From assembly GCF_000017205.1 (NCBI RefSeq), contig NC_009656.1, forward strand, positions 6,502,501 through 6,566,500: a DNA stretch of 64,000 bases, given 5' to 3'. The position numbers and the translations under genes are program-made. Position 1 is the stretch's first letter, and every line of letters begins with the position of its first letter. Positions 19,098 through 27,952 of the stretch are shown one piece after another. This DNA is from Pseudomonas paraeruginosa PA7. Its GTDB lineage: Bacteria; Pseudomonadota; Gammaproteobacteria; Pseudomonadales; Pseudomonadaceae. Under the pieces are notes generated by a model. That model made no database searches. It saw only the letters and a list, made by a program, of their open reading frames with translations, and was not told the origin of the DNA.

Positions 19098-19173
19098 GCT
19101 TGCCGGCCAAGCCCAAAACCCTGAGCGCCGCGGTTATCCACAGCCGCCAGGAACACCTCGAAAGGAGTTGAAG

Positions 19174-19956
19174 ATGAAAAAACTGCTTGCTGCTTTCTCC
19201 GCTGTCGCGGCGCTCGGCCTCGGCACCGCCCAGGCCGCCGAGACCCTCACCGTCGCCGCGACCCCGGTGCCGCACGCGGAGATCCTCGACGTGGTCAAGC
19301 CCCTGCTGGCCAAGGAAGGGGTGGAACTGAAGATCAAGGAATTCACCGACTACGTGCAGCCGAACGTGCAGGTCTCGGAAAAGCGCCTGGACGCCAACTT
19401 CTTCCAGCACCAGCCGTACCTCGACGAATTCAACAAGGCCAAGGGCACCGACCTGGTCGCCGTCACCGGCGTGCACATCGAGCCGCTGGGCGCCTACTCG
19501 AGCAAGTACAAGAAACTCGACGAACTGCCTTCCGGCGCCACCGTGGTGATCCCCAACGACGCCACCAACGGCGGCCGCGCCCTGCTCCTGCTGGACAAGG
19601 CCGGGGTGATCAAGCTCAAGGACAACAAGAGCATCACCGCCACGCCGAAGGACATCGTCGACAATCCGAAGAGCATCAAGATCCGCGAACTGGAAGCCGC
19701 GACCCTGCCGCGCGTGCTGACCCAGGTCGACCTGGCGCTGATCAACACCAACTACGCCCTGGAAGCCAAGCTGAACCCGACCAAGGACGCACTGGCCATC
19801 GAGGGCAGCGATTCGCCCTACGTGAACATCCTGGTGGCGCGCCCGGACAACAAGGACAGCGCCGCCATGCAGAAGCTGGCCAAGGCCCTGCACAGCGCCG
19901 AGGTGAAGCAATTCATCCAGGAGAAGTACAAAGGTGCGGTGGTGCCGGCCTTCTGA
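19174..19956 (+). CDS. metQ: Methionine-binding periplasmic protein MetQ
   Basis: This 260-residue NlpA/MetQ family protein begins MKKLLAAFSAVAALGLGTAQA. Cleavage is at AQA by signal peptidase I; there is no lipobox Cys, so it should be soluble in the periplasm, unlike E. coli MetQ. The ATG at 19174 has AAAGGAG six bases upstream; an in-frame TTG at 19168 is not needed. It binds the substrate for MetNI. An intrinsic terminator follows. Confidence 0.92.
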   Translation: MKKLLAAFSAVAALGLGTAQAAETLTVAATPVPHAEILDVVKPLLAKEGVELKIKEFTDYVQPNVQVSEKRLDANFFQHQPYLDEFNKAKGTDLVAVTGVHIEPLGAYSSKYKKLDELPSGATVVIPNDATNGGRALLLLDKAGVIKLKDNKSITATPKDIVDNPKSIKIRELEAATLPRVLTQVDLALINTNYALEAKLNPTKDALAIEGSDSPYVNILVARPDNKDSAAMQKLAKALHSAEVKQFIQEKYKGAVVPAF

Positions 19957-19980
19957 GCCACGCCGCGTAACCGCCCTGGG

Positions 19981-20008
19981 AAAAGCCCGGTCTTCGACCG
20001 GGCTTTTT
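19981..20008 (+). terminator. Intrinsic terminator after metQ
   Basis: AAAAGCCCGGTC-TTCG-ACCGGGCTTTTT forms a GC hairpin with a TTCG tetraloop and a T run, ending the metNIQ transcript 25 bases after the metQ stop. Confidence 0.9.
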
Positions 20009-20046
20009 CGTTTCCGCTCCCCTGCACCTGGAGTCTTCACGTGGAT

Positions 20047-20098
20047 GTAGTGAAAAAAACATTCCTTCACATATTGAACAAAATGAAAAATTCACTAC
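20047..20098. promoter_or_regulatory. Inverted-repeat operator region upstream of RpiR-type regulator
   Basis: GTAGTGAA (20047-20054) and TTCACTAC (20091-20098) are a perfect inverted pair 36 bases apart. The AT-rich DNA between them contains further TGAA/TTCA half-sites. It lies 29 bases upstream of the RpiR-type gene, so it is the likely operator and promoter region for the 20-25 kb cluster. Confidence 0.6.
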
Positions 20099-20126
20099 AA
20101 AATCGATCCTCCTTCGAGGACGCCCC

Positions 20127-20984
20127 ATGCAAGAACTAAAACAACGCCTGGCTTCCCCGCCCACCGAACTGACGCCCGCCGAGCGCAAGGTGGTGCGCGC
20201 CTTGCTCGACGACTACCCGCGCCTCGGTCTCGGGCCGATGACGCGCCTGGCCCGGCACGCCGGGGTCAGCGACCCGACCATCATGCGCCTGGTGAAGAAG
20301 CTCGGTTTCGCCGGCTACGGCGACTTCCAGGAAGCCCTGCTGGCCGATGTCGACGATCGCCTGCGCTCGCCGCGCACCCTGCTCGCCGAACGCCGCGAGC
20401 GGATGGGCCGCGACGACACCTGGGCGCGCTACCTCGACCAGGCCGGCCAGAGCCTGCAGCAGACCCTCGGCCTGACCCGCCCCGACGACATCCAGCGCCT
20501 CGCCGACTGGCTGCTCGACAGCCGCCTGCGCGTGCATTGCCACGGCGGCCGCTTCAGCCGCTTCCTCGCCGGCTACCTGGTGACCCACCTGCGCCTGCTG
20601 CGCCCGCACTGCCGGTTGCTCGACGACGGCGCCCTGCTTCCCGACCAGCTCTACGACCTCGGCCGCCAGGACCTGCTGGTGCTGTTCGACTACCGCCGCT
20701 ACCAGAGCCAGGCCCAACACGTCGCCCAGGCCGCCAAGGCCCGTGGCGCGCGGCTGGTGCTGTTCACCGACATCTACGCCTCGCCGCTGCGCGAACACGC
20801 CGACCTGATCGTCAGTTCGCCGGTGGAATCCGCCTCGCCCTTCGACTCGCTGGTGCCGGCCATGGCCCAGGTCGAGGCGCTGGTAGCGACCCTGGTGGCG
20901 CGCATGGGCGCGCCGCTCGACGAACGCCTGGAGGGCATCGACCAGCTCCGCGACGCGTTCAGCAGCCATCTCCTGGAGGAATGA
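20127..20984 (+). CDS. RpiR-family transcriptional regulator (HTH + SIS)
   Basis: This 285-residue regulator has an N-terminal HTH_6 domain (LTPAERKVVRALLDDYPRLGLGPMTRLARHAGVSDPTIMRLVKKLGFAGYGDFQEAL, about 14-70). It has a C-terminal SIS domain (LRVHCHGGRFSRFLAGYLVTHL; LLVLFDYRRYQSQAQHVAQAAKARGARLVLFTD) that in this family binds phosphosugars or related ligands. It heads a cluster of amidase, ligase, hydrolase and permease genes, so it probably controls them. Corresponds to PA5506; its effector is unknown. Confidence 0.88.
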   Translation: MQELKQRLASPPTELTPAERKVVRALLDDYPRLGLGPMTRLARHAGVSDPTIMRLVKKLGFAGYGDFQEALLADVDDRLRSPRTLLAERRERMGRDDTWARYLDQAGQSLQQTLGLTRPDDIQRLADWLLDSRLRVHCHGGRFSRFLAGYLVTHLRLLRPHCRLLDDGALLPDQLYDLGRQDLLVLFDYRRYQSQAQHVAQAAKARGARLVLFTDIYASPLREHADLIVSSPVESASPFDSLVPAMAQVEALVATLVARMGAPLDERLEGIDQLRDAFSSHLLEE

Positions 20985-20988
20985 CCCG

Positions 20989-21642
20989 ATGTTCAGCCTG
21001 CCCCACCATTCGCCCCGCGACCTGCCGTTCGGCCGCCGGCAGACCGCCATCCTGTTCGTCGACATGCAGCGCGCCTGGGTCGAGCCGGGGCGCGATCCAC
21101 ATGTCGACCCGCAGGCGGCCAGCTACTTCTACGAGCGCGTGCACAACCAGGTGATCCCCAACCAGCAGCGCCTGCTGCGGGCGATGCGCGCGGTGGACGA
21201 GAACGTCCTGCACACCATCATCGAGAGTCTCACCGCCGATGGTCGCGATCGCTCGCTGGACCACAAGCTGTCAGAAATGCACCTGCCCAAGGGCAGCCCG
21301 GATGCCCGCGTCATCGACGCCCTGGAGCCGAGCGCCAACGAGATCGTGCTGCCGAAGACTTCTTCCGGAGTGTTCAATTCCACCGCCATCGACTACGTGC
21401 TGCGCAACCTCGGCACCCGCCACCTGATCGTCTGCGGGGTGGTCACCGACCAGTGCGTGGACATGGCCGTGCGCGACGCCGCCGACCGCGGCTACCTGGT
21501 GACCCTGGTCGAGGATGCCTGCGCCACCCACACTCCCGAGCGCCACCAGGCCTGCCTGGAAGCGATCAAGGGCTACTGCTGGATCAGCGACACCGAGACC
21601 GTCCTGCAACGTATCGCCGCTCTCGGCCGGAGCAATCCGTGA
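20989..21642 (+). CDS. Isochorismatase-family cysteine hydrolase
   Basis: This 217-residue member of the isochorismatase-like superfamily keeps the catalytic triad: Asp25 (LFVDMQRAW), Lys123 (VLPKTSSGVF) and Cys156 (VVTDQCVDMAVRDA). The nucleophilic Cys points to an amidase (nicotinamidase, carbamoylase or biuret-type) rather than a true isochorismatase, which lacks it. It starts four bases after the regulator gene and its stop overlaps the next start. Substrate unknown; context suggests an amide or amine-derived compound. Confidence 0.88.
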   Translation: MFSLPHHSPRDLPFGRRQTAILFVDMQRAWVEPGRDPHVDPQAASYFYERVHNQVIPNQQRLLRAMRAVDENVLHTIIESLTADGRDRSLDHKLSEMHLPKGSPDARVIDALEPSANEIVLPKTSSGVFNSTAIDYVLRNLGTRHLIVCGVVTDQCVDMAVRDAADRGYLVTLVEDACATHTPERHQACLEAIKGYCWISDTETVLQRIAALGRSNP

Positions 21643-22970
21643 ACCGCCTGCAGCCGGTACGTCTGGTCAGCTTCGTCACCACCGACCTGGCCGGCATCAC
21701 CCGTGGCCGCTCGCTGCCCCTGGCAACCCTGGAGGAGCAGTTGGCCAGCGGCTGCGGCTGGGTGCCGGCGAACAGCTCGCTGACCCCGCAGGACCTGATC
21801 GACGAAAGCAGCCCCTGGGGCAGCCACGGCGACCTGCGTCTGCTGCCCGATCCGAACAGCCGGGTGCGCGTCGAGCAGGGCCCCGACCCCCTGGCGCCGG
21901 CCCTCGACTACCTGCACGGCAACCTGGTGGAGACCGACGGCACGCCGTGGCCGGCCTGCCCGCGCAGCCTGCTGCGGGCCGAAGTGGAGCGCTACCGTGA
22001 CTGCGGCCTGCAGATTACCGCCGCGTTCGAACACGAGTTCAGCCTGCTCGGGCTTCCTGGCGAACGCCCGGCGGCGGCCTTCTCCCTGCAGGCGCAGCGC
22101 GCCGCCGGGCAATTCCCCGGCTGGCTGGTGAGCGCTCTGGCCCAAGCCGGCACCGAACCGGAGATGTTCCTGCCCGAATACGGCCAGCGCCAGTACGAGG
22201 TGACCTGCCGCCCGACCCAGAGCGTGGCGGCAGCCGACCGTGCGGTGAACGTCCGCGAGGTGACCCGCGAGGTGGCCCGGCAGATGGGCCTGCGCACCTG
22301 CTTCGCGCCGCTGCCGGCGCCCGGCGCGGTGACCAACGGCGTGCACCTGCACCTGAGCCTGCAGCACACCGACGGCAGCCCGCTGCTGTACGAACCCGGC
22401 CGCCCCAACGACCTTTCCGAGCTCGGCGAGCACTGGGCCGCCGGGGTGCTCGCGCACCTGCCGGCACTGTGCGCGCTGACCGCGCCGACCGCCGCTTCCT
22501 ACCTGCGCCTGAAACCCCACCACTGGAGCGCCGCCTATGCCTGCCTGGGCCTGCGCAACCGCGAGGCGGCGCTGCGTATCTGCCCGGTGGTCAGCGTCGG
22601 CGGCAAGCCGCTGGGCAAGCAGTACAACCTCGAATTCCGGCCGATGGACGCCAGCGCCTGTCCGCACCTGGCGATGGCCGCGGTACTCATCGCCGGCCGC
22701 CTGGGTATCGAGCAACGCCTGCCGCTGCGCGCCGTGGCCGACGTCGACCCGCACGGCCTCAGCGAGGAGGAGCGCCGCGAGCGTGGCATCCAGGCCCTGC
22801 CTGCGACTCTCGGCGAAGCCCTCGAACGCCTGCAGCGCGACGAGGCGCTGTGCGCCGAGCTGCCGAAGCCGCTGCTGGACACCTACATCGCCATGAAGCG
22901 CCACGAACTGGCGCTGACGGCGGGCCTTTCCGACGACGACCTGTGCCGCCACTATGCCGAGCTCTACTGA
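21639..22970 (+). CDS. Glutamine synthetase-like gamma-glutamyl ligase
   Basis: The 443-residue protein from GTG 21639 (GTGA overlap with the previous stop) has the glutamine-synthetase C-terminal fold. Visible motifs are metal-ligand Glu in FEHEFSLL, QYEVTCRP, GVHLHLSL, NREAALRIC and EFRPMDASACPHLAMAA. It belongs to the PuuA-like subgroup that joins glutamate to an amine, and corresponds to PA5508. I recall PA5508 as a structurally studied hexameric GS homologue with activity on amines and as one of the P. aeruginosa pauA paralogues. The natural amine is unproven. Not the housekeeping glutamine synthetase. Confidence 0.88.
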   Translation: MNRLQPVRLVSFVTTDLAGITRGRSLPLATLEEQLASGCGWVPANSSLTPQDLIDESSPWGSHGDLRLLPDPNSRVRVEQGPDPLAPALDYLHGNLVETDGTPWPACPRSLLRAEVERYRDCGLQITAAFEHEFSLLGLPGERPAAAFSLQAQRAAGQFPGWLVSALAQAGTEPEMFLPEYGQRQYEVTCRPTQSVAAADRAVNVREVTREVARQMGLRTCFAPLPAPGAVTNGVHLHLSLQHTDGSPLLYEPGRPNDLSELGEHWAAGVLAHLPALCALTAPTAASYLRLKPHHWSAAYACLGLRNREAALRICPVVSVGGKPLGKQYNLEFRPMDASACPHLAMAAVLIAGRLGIEQRLPLRAVADVDPHGLSEEERRERGIQALPATLGEALERLQRDEALCAELPKPLLDTYIAMKRHELALTAGLSDDDLCRHYAELY

Positions 22971-23706
22971 CAACCCCGAACTCGGCATCTACCAATTGCC
23001 GCCCTTCCGCCTGCTCAATCCCGAGGGCCGCAGCCCGGTGGTGCTGGTCTGCGAGCACGCCAGCCGGCACATCCCACTGGAGTTGCAGCGCCTGGGCCTG
23101 GACGAGGCCGCCGCGCAAGAGCACATCGCCTGGGACATCGGCGCCCTGGCGCTGGCCGAACAGCTGTCCCGGCACCTCGACGCCCCCTTGCTGACGGCCG
23201 GCTACTCGCGCCTGCTGATCGACCTGAACCGGCCGCTGGAGGCCCCCGACAGCATCCCGCCACACAGCGAGATCTATCCGGTCCCCGGCAACCACGCACT
23301 ATCCGAGGCGGTCCGCCGCTATCGGCAGGACTGCCTGTTCCATCCGTTCCACGATCGCCTGGCGCAACTGCTCGACCAGCGCCAGGCCGCCGGCCTGCCG
23401 ACCCGCGTGGTCGGCGTGCACAGCTTTACCCCGGTCTACCACGGCAGACCCCGCCCGCTGGTTGCCGGGGTGCTTTATCGAAACGCCGGCGCCTATGCCG
23501 AACGCATCCTCGACGGCCTGCGCCGGCAGGGCCTGGAGGTCGCCGGCAACCAGCCATACGCCATAGACCCGGCGGAGGACACCACCGTCCCCGTGCACGG
23601 CGATGCGCGCGGCCTGGAGGCGGTTCTGCTGGAAATCCGCAACGATGGACTGCGTACGCCGGAAGCGGTACGCACCTGGGCCGAGCGGCTGCATCCCTGG
23701 CTCTGA
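22954..23706 (+). CDS. N-formylglutamate amidohydrolase family protein
   Basis: This 250-residue HutG-type metallohydrolase has VVLVCEHASRHIP (Glu/His metal site), SRLLIDLNRP and GVHSFTPVYHG, typical of the N-formylglutamate amidohydrolase family. It overlaps the ligase gene by 17 bases, so the two are tightly coupled. Next to a gamma-glutamyl ligase it may hydrolyse a glutamyl amide rather than N-formylglutamate; histidine-utilisation genes are absent here. Confidence 0.87.
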   Translation: MPSSTDNPELGIYQLPPFRLLNPEGRSPVVLVCEHASRHIPLELQRLGLDEAAAQEHIAWDIGALALAEQLSRHLDAPLLTAGYSRLLIDLNRPLEAPDSIPPHSEIYPVPGNHALSEAVRRYRQDCLFHPFHDRLAQLLDQRQAAGLPTRVVGVHSFTPVYHGRPRPLVAGVLYRNAGAYAERILDGLRRQGLEVAGNQPYAIDPAEDTTVPVHGDARGLEAVLLEIRNDGLRTPEAVRTWAERLHPWL

Positions 23707-23807
23707 GGCGATGACCGGCGCGACCGGTCGCCCATAACGAGAAAGAGGCCCGCCCCCAACGCGGCGCCGATAACGACAATACGCTGCCTTTTCCCGAGGA
23801 GCCCGTC

Positions 23808-25157
23808 ATGGCCATCGAACAGTTCGGATACCGGCAACAGCTGCGCCGCAGCCTGTCCCTGAGCGACCTGATCATCTACGGGATGATCTTCATGATCCCC
23901 ATCGCCCCGTTCGGGGTCTACGGCTGGGTCCACACCGACGCCCACGGCATGGTGCCGATGGCCTACCTGGTGGGCATGCTGGCGATGCTCTTCACCGCCC
24001 TCAGCTACGGGGCCATGGCCAAGGCGTTTCCCATTGCCGGCTCGGTGTATTCCTACGCGCAGCGCGGCATCCATCCCCATGTCGGTTTCCTCGCCGGCTG
24101 GGTGCTGCTGCTCGACTACCTGCTGATCCCACCGCTGCTCTACGTGTTCAGCGCGCTGGCGCTGAACCACCTGTTCCCGGCGATTCCCAAGCTGGCCTGG
24201 ATGCTCCTGTTCCTGGTCTCGGCGACCCTGGTCAACCTGCGCGGCATCACCTTCGCCGCACGCGCCAACCTGTTGTTCCTGGTCGGCGAGCTGGTGGTCC
24301 TGGCGATCTTCCTGGTGGTCGGCTACCAGGCGCTGGAAGGCGGCCTGGGCAACGGCCGGCTGACCCTCGAACCGCTGTATCGCCCGGAGGCCTTCGACCT
24401 CGGCCTGGTGATGAAGGCTGCCTCGATCGCCGTGCTGTCGTTCCTCGGCTTCGACGCCATCTCCACCCTCGCCGAGGAGGTCAAGGGCGATCCCGCGCGG
24501 CAGATCGGCCGCGCCGCGCTGGTCGCACTGTTCGTCATGGGCGGCATCTTCATCTCACAGACCTGGCTGGCCACCGACCTGGCCGCCGGGATGACCTTCA
24601 GGTCGGCGGACACCGCCTTCTACGAGATCGCCGAAGCGGCCGGTGGCCAGTGGCTGTCGATGCTGACCGCGGTGGCCACCGCGCTGGCCTGGGGTGTCAC
24701 CGTGTCGATCACCTCGCAGGCGGCGGTGTCGCGCCTGCTCTATTCGATGGCCCGCGATGGCAAGCTGCCGCGGGCACTGGCCAGGGTCCATCCACGCTAC
24801 CAGACGCCGCACGTCAGCCTGTACCTGGTGGCGGTGCTGTCGCTGGCGATCGGCTGGGCCTTCCTCGACGCGCCGGACGTACTCACTTCGCTGGTGAACT
24901 TCGGCGCCCTCACCGGCTTCTGCCTGCTGCACCTGAGCGTGATCAACCATTACTTCCGCCGCCAGCGCTCCGGCCGCTGGCTACGCCACCTGCTGTTCCC
25001 GCTGGTGGGCCTGGCGATCATCGCCTACGTGCTGTACAGCATGAGCCTCGATGCGCAGTTGCTCGGCCTGGCCTGGATCGCCGTGGGGCTGGTCTATCTG
25101 GCGCTATTGCAGCGCGGAGGACGGCAGGCGTCGGTGGAACTGGCGAAGGATCTCTGA
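23808..25157 (+). CDS. APC-superfamily amino acid/amine permease
   Basis: This 449-residue integral membrane protein has about twelve hydrophobic segments and the APC N-terminal signature (SLSDLIIYGMIFMIPIAPFGVYGWV). Conserved AKAFPIAGSVYSYAQRGIHPHVGFLAGW and FDAISTLAEEVKGDP resemble PuuP/PotE-type amine importers. GAGGAG precedes the ATG. As the last gene of the RpiR cluster it is the probable uptake route for the cluster's substrate. Confidence 0.88.
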   Translation: MAIEQFGYRQQLRRSLSLSDLIIYGMIFMIPIAPFGVYGWVHTDAHGMVPMAYLVGMLAMLFTALSYGAMAKAFPIAGSVYSYAQRGIHPHVGFLAGWVLLLDYLLIPPLLYVFSALALNHLFPAIPKLAWMLLFLVSATLVNLRGITFAARANLLFLVGELVVLAIFLVVGYQALEGGLGNGRLTLEPLYRPEAFDLGLVMKAASIAVLSFLGFDAISTLAEEVKGDPARQIGRAALVALFVMGGIFISQTWLATDLAAGMTFRSADTAFYEIAEAAGGQWLSMLTAVATALAWGVTVSITSQAAVSRLLYSMARDGKLPRALARVHPRYQTPHVSLYLVAVLSLAIGWAFLDAPDVLTSLVNFGALTGFCLLHLSVINHYFRRQRSGRWLRHLLFPLVGLAIIAYVLYSMSLDAQLLGLAWIAVGLVYLALLQRGGRQASVELAKDL

Positions 25158-25225
25158 AGGAAGCCGGGGCAGGCCGCGCGACATCCACGCCCTCCCCCGG
25201 CCCGGCGGCCGGCAAGCCAGCCGCC

Positions 25226-26296
25226 TTACCAGTTGTAACCCACGCCCACCGCGGCGCCAGCATCGCCAGCGGTATTCATGTTGCCGCTGAGCCGGGTGCT
25301 CCACTTGCCGTCCTTGCTGATCGACGACAGGCCGAAGGCCAGCGCGGACTGGCCCCGATAGGTGGCCGCGCCAATCCCGGTGGAGGTACCGCCGGCCTGG
25401 TAGGGCGGTGGCAGCGCGGCCATCGCCATGGCGCCGGCGATACCCGCGCTCAGGTCGTCGTCGAGGTCCTCGATCTTCTTGTGCAGGCGGTTGAAGCGCT
25501 GGTCGGTGTAGTGCCGGGCATTCTCCTCGGTCACCCGCAGGCCTTCGTTCATCTGCCTCAGGTTCACCGCGTCGGTGCCCTGCGTGGCGTCGGCGACGTT
25601 GGTGATCTGCCGCTCATGCCCACGGCTACCGACCGACAGCGAGTTCGCGCGATCGGCGACCGAGCTGTCGCCGAGGGCGATGCTGTTGTTCGCCGTCGCC
25701 TTCGCATTGTTGCCCAGCGCGGTGCTGTCGTTGCCAGAAGCCTCGGCCGCGGAGCCCGCCGCCATCGAATTGGCGCCGCTCGCCTTGGGACCGGGGACCG
25801 GTCCGCGGGCGGGTGTATTCACCTGGACCATCCCGCTTCTGCCGTTCTCGAGATCGCTGGCGCGATCGCTGACCGTATCGATGCGGCCGTTCAACTGGTT
25901 CACGTTGTCGTCGATGTTCTTCTGCAGGCGTGTCTCGCTATCGACCACCTTCTGCTCGATGTCCGCCTTGTTGCCATCGATATTTTCCTGCAGGCGTCTT
26001 TCGCTGGCGTCGACCTTGCTGTCAACCCTGGCGACATCGCTGGCGACTTGGGAGATCTTGTTGTCGAGCGTCGTGGAAGCGCGATCGAGGCGATTGTTCA
26101 GGCTGCTCTCGACGGACCGCAGTTCGTCATTGGTCGTATACCCGGTCTCATCGGCGAAAGCGACACCGGACATGGATGAAAGCGCCGTAAGGGAAAAAGA
26201 CAGCAGCAGATAACGCGAATTCCTGTTTTTCGAAGAGCGAACAATACCCTCGCTCCGTTCTTTCACGAATGGAACGTTCATATTCATGGAAAACAT
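25226..26296 (-). CDS. Trimeric autotransporter adhesin (YadA-like)
   Basis: The 356-residue protein has a long signal peptide (1-48, basic n-region, cleavage near AFA). A heptad-like coiled coil follows (~55-150, with 11/15-residue repeats such as RLQENIDGNKADIEQK). Next come YadA-head repeats (172-224: SMAAGS, STALGN, NSIALGD, NSLSVGS) and a neck (HERQITNVADATQGTDAVNLRQMN, 227-250). Last are a short stalk and the four-strand YadA anchor (283-356) ending in Trp. Such proteins trimerise and insert in the outer membrane as adhesins. The stalk before the head is unusual. The start at 26296 has AGGA seven bases upstream. The AT-rich leader and foreign look suggest acquisition. Confidence 0.88.
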   Translation of the reverse strand: MFSMNMNVPFVKERSEGIVRSSKNRNSRYLLLSFSLTALSSMSGVAFADETGYTTNDELRSVESSLNNRLDRASTTLDNKISQVASDVARVDSKVDASERRLQENIDGNKADIEQKVVDSETRLQKNIDDNVNQLNGRIDTVSDRASDLENGRSGMVQVNTPARGPVPGPKASGANSMAAGSAAEASGNDSTALGNNAKATANNSIALGDSSVADRANSLSVGSRGHERQITNVADATQGTDAVNLRQMNEGLRVTEENARHYTDQRFNRLHKKIEDLDDDLSAGIAGAMAMAALPPPYQAGGTSTGIGAATYRGQSALAFGLSSISKDGKWSTRLSGNMNTAGDAGAAVGVGYNW

Positions 26297-26608
26297 TGCA
26301 GGTTCCTATGGATCTGGAATAACCATGCCTTTTTCAAGGCGCATCAAACCCGTCCTGCATTCCGTTGGCAAAAGGCATACTGAAGTAGTCAGTTATATCC
26401 AGGGACGGGGATGCGAATGATAGTCCTTGAAAAACAATAAGTTGCTATCAATAAAAATTTAGGAACCTTCAAATATAAAATATGAAATTTATATTTTAAG
26501 TTTAGGAAATTTCTTATTTATATTTAAAAATCAATTTTGAAACAAAGTCTTTTGAAAAATCTTTCACCACGTTCTGGACACTGCATATGACGATGTACCG
26601 AAACGGTG
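26297..26608. other. AT-rich gene-free region upstream of adhesin gene
   Basis: From about 26430 to 26560 the DNA is mostly A and T, with runs such as AAATATAAAATATGAAATTT, in sharp contrast to the ~66% GC around it. I see no gene. It holds the adhesin promoter and probably an H-NS-family (MvaT/MvaU) binding target, which would silence the gene. A small imperfect inverted repeat (TATAAAATATGAAATTTATATTTTA) is near the centre. Confidence 0.8.
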
Positions 26609-27952
26609 TCAGGCCGAATCCTCACCAACGAAATCAGCACGACTGAGGCCATGCCGCGACATCTTTTCGTTGAGGGTTCGGCGCGGCAGTTGCAACAGCT
26701 CCATCACCGCCTTGATGTCGCCACGGCACTGGCCGAGCGCCTGGCGCAGGCATTCGGCCTCGAAGGCCTCCATGCGCTCGGCCAGTCCGCTGGAGAGGCT
26801 GCCCGCCTCGTCCGGCTCCTCGCGCTCCAGGCCGAGCACATGGCGTTCGGCGGCGTTGGCCAGTTCACGTACATTGCCCGGCCAGTCATGGGCCATCAGC
26901 CGCGCCAGCGCAGCCGGCGCGGCGGGCTGCGGTTCACGGCCGAGGCGCTGGCTGGCGACGCAGGCGAAGTGTTCGAAGAGCAGCGGGATGTCCTCGCGCC
27001 GCTCGCGGATCGGCGGCAGGCGCAGCTCGGCGACGTTCAGCCGGTACACCAGGTCTTCGCGGAAGCGCCCGGCGCGAGCCTCGGCCAGCAGGTCGGGCTT
27101 GGTCGCGGCGATCACCCGCAGGTCGACATGAATGCTCTGGTTCGAACCGAGCCGCTCCAGCTGCTGCTCCTGCAGCACCCGCAGCAGCTTGACCTGCTGC
27201 GCCAACGGCATGCTTTCGATCTCGTCGAGGAACAGCGTGCCGCCGTGGGCGTGCTCGAGCTTGCCGATGCGCTTGCCCTGGGCGCCGGTGAAGGCGCCGC
27301 TTTCATGGCCGAACAGCTCGCTTTCGAAGAGTTGTTCGGGAATAGCCGCGCAGTTCAGCGCCACGAACGGCTTGTCGGCGCGCGGGCCGAAGTCGTGCAG
27401 GCAGCGGGCGACCAGTTCCTTGCCGCTGCCGGTCTCGCCGCGGATCAGCACGTTCACCGGCGTCGGCGCCAGGGCCAGTACCTGGCGCCGCAAGGCCTCC
27501 ATCGGCCTGGAGACGCCGAGCAGGCGCGCGTCGACTTGGTCCTTGAGGCTGGCCTGCTCCTTCAGACGCCGGTTCTCCAGCACCAGGCGGCGCTTCTCCA
27601 ACGCCCGTCGCAGGCTGCCGAGCAGGCGCTCCGGGGTGAAGGGCTTCTCGATGAAGTCATAGGCGCCCTGGCGCATGGCTTCCACCGCCATCGGCACGTC
27701 GCCGTGACCGGTGACCATGATCACCGGCAGATCGCGATCGACCGCCTGCAGGCGAGCGAGCAATTGCAGGCCATCCAAGCCGGGCATGCGCACGTCGCTG
27801 ACGACCACCCCAGCGAAAGACCGGTCCATCCCCGCCAGGCATTCCTCGGCACGCAGGCACAGGCGCACCTCGAAGCCGGACAGCTCCAGCCATTGCCGCA
27901 CCGCCTCGCGGATCGTCGCTTCGTCGTCGACGAAGATCACCTGGTCACTCAT
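26609..27952 (-). CDS. mifR: Sigma-54-dependent response regulator MifR
   Basis: This 447-residue NtrC-class regulator has a receiver domain with phospho-acceptor Asp53 (VVVSDVRMPG). Its AAA+ domain shows Walker A GETGSGKE (172-179), the sigma-54 contact loop GAFTGA (219-224) and Walker B TLFLDE. A Fis-type HTH lies at the C-terminus (GDIKAVMELLQLPRRTLNEKM). All residues for sigma-54 activation are intact. It overlaps mifS by four bases. In P. aeruginosa MifSR is known for alpha-ketoglutarate utilisation and biofilm development. The MFS carrier gene at 46.2 kb with a sigma-54 promoter is its likely target. Confidence 0.93.
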   Translation of the reverse strand: MSDQVIFVDDEATIREAVRQWLELSGFEVRLCLRAEECLAGMDRSFAGVVVSDVRMPGLDGLQLLARLQAVDRDLPVIMVTGHGDVPMAVEAMRQGAYDFIEKPFTPERLLGSLRRALEKRRLVLENRRLKEQASLKDQVDARLLGVSRPMEALRRQVLALAPTPVNVLIRGETGSGKELVARCLHDFGPRADKPFVALNCAAIPEQLFESELFGHESGAFTGAQGKRIGKLEHAHGGTLFLDEIESMPLAQQVKLLRVLQEQQLERLGSNQSIHVDLRVIAATKPDLLAEARAGRFREDLVYRLNVAELRLPPIRERREDIPLLFEHFACVASQRLGREPQPAAPAALARLMAHDWPGNVRELANAAERHVLGLEREEPDEAGSLSSGLAERMEAFEAECLRQALGQCRGDIKAVMELLQLPRRTLNEKMSRHGLSRADFVGEDSA

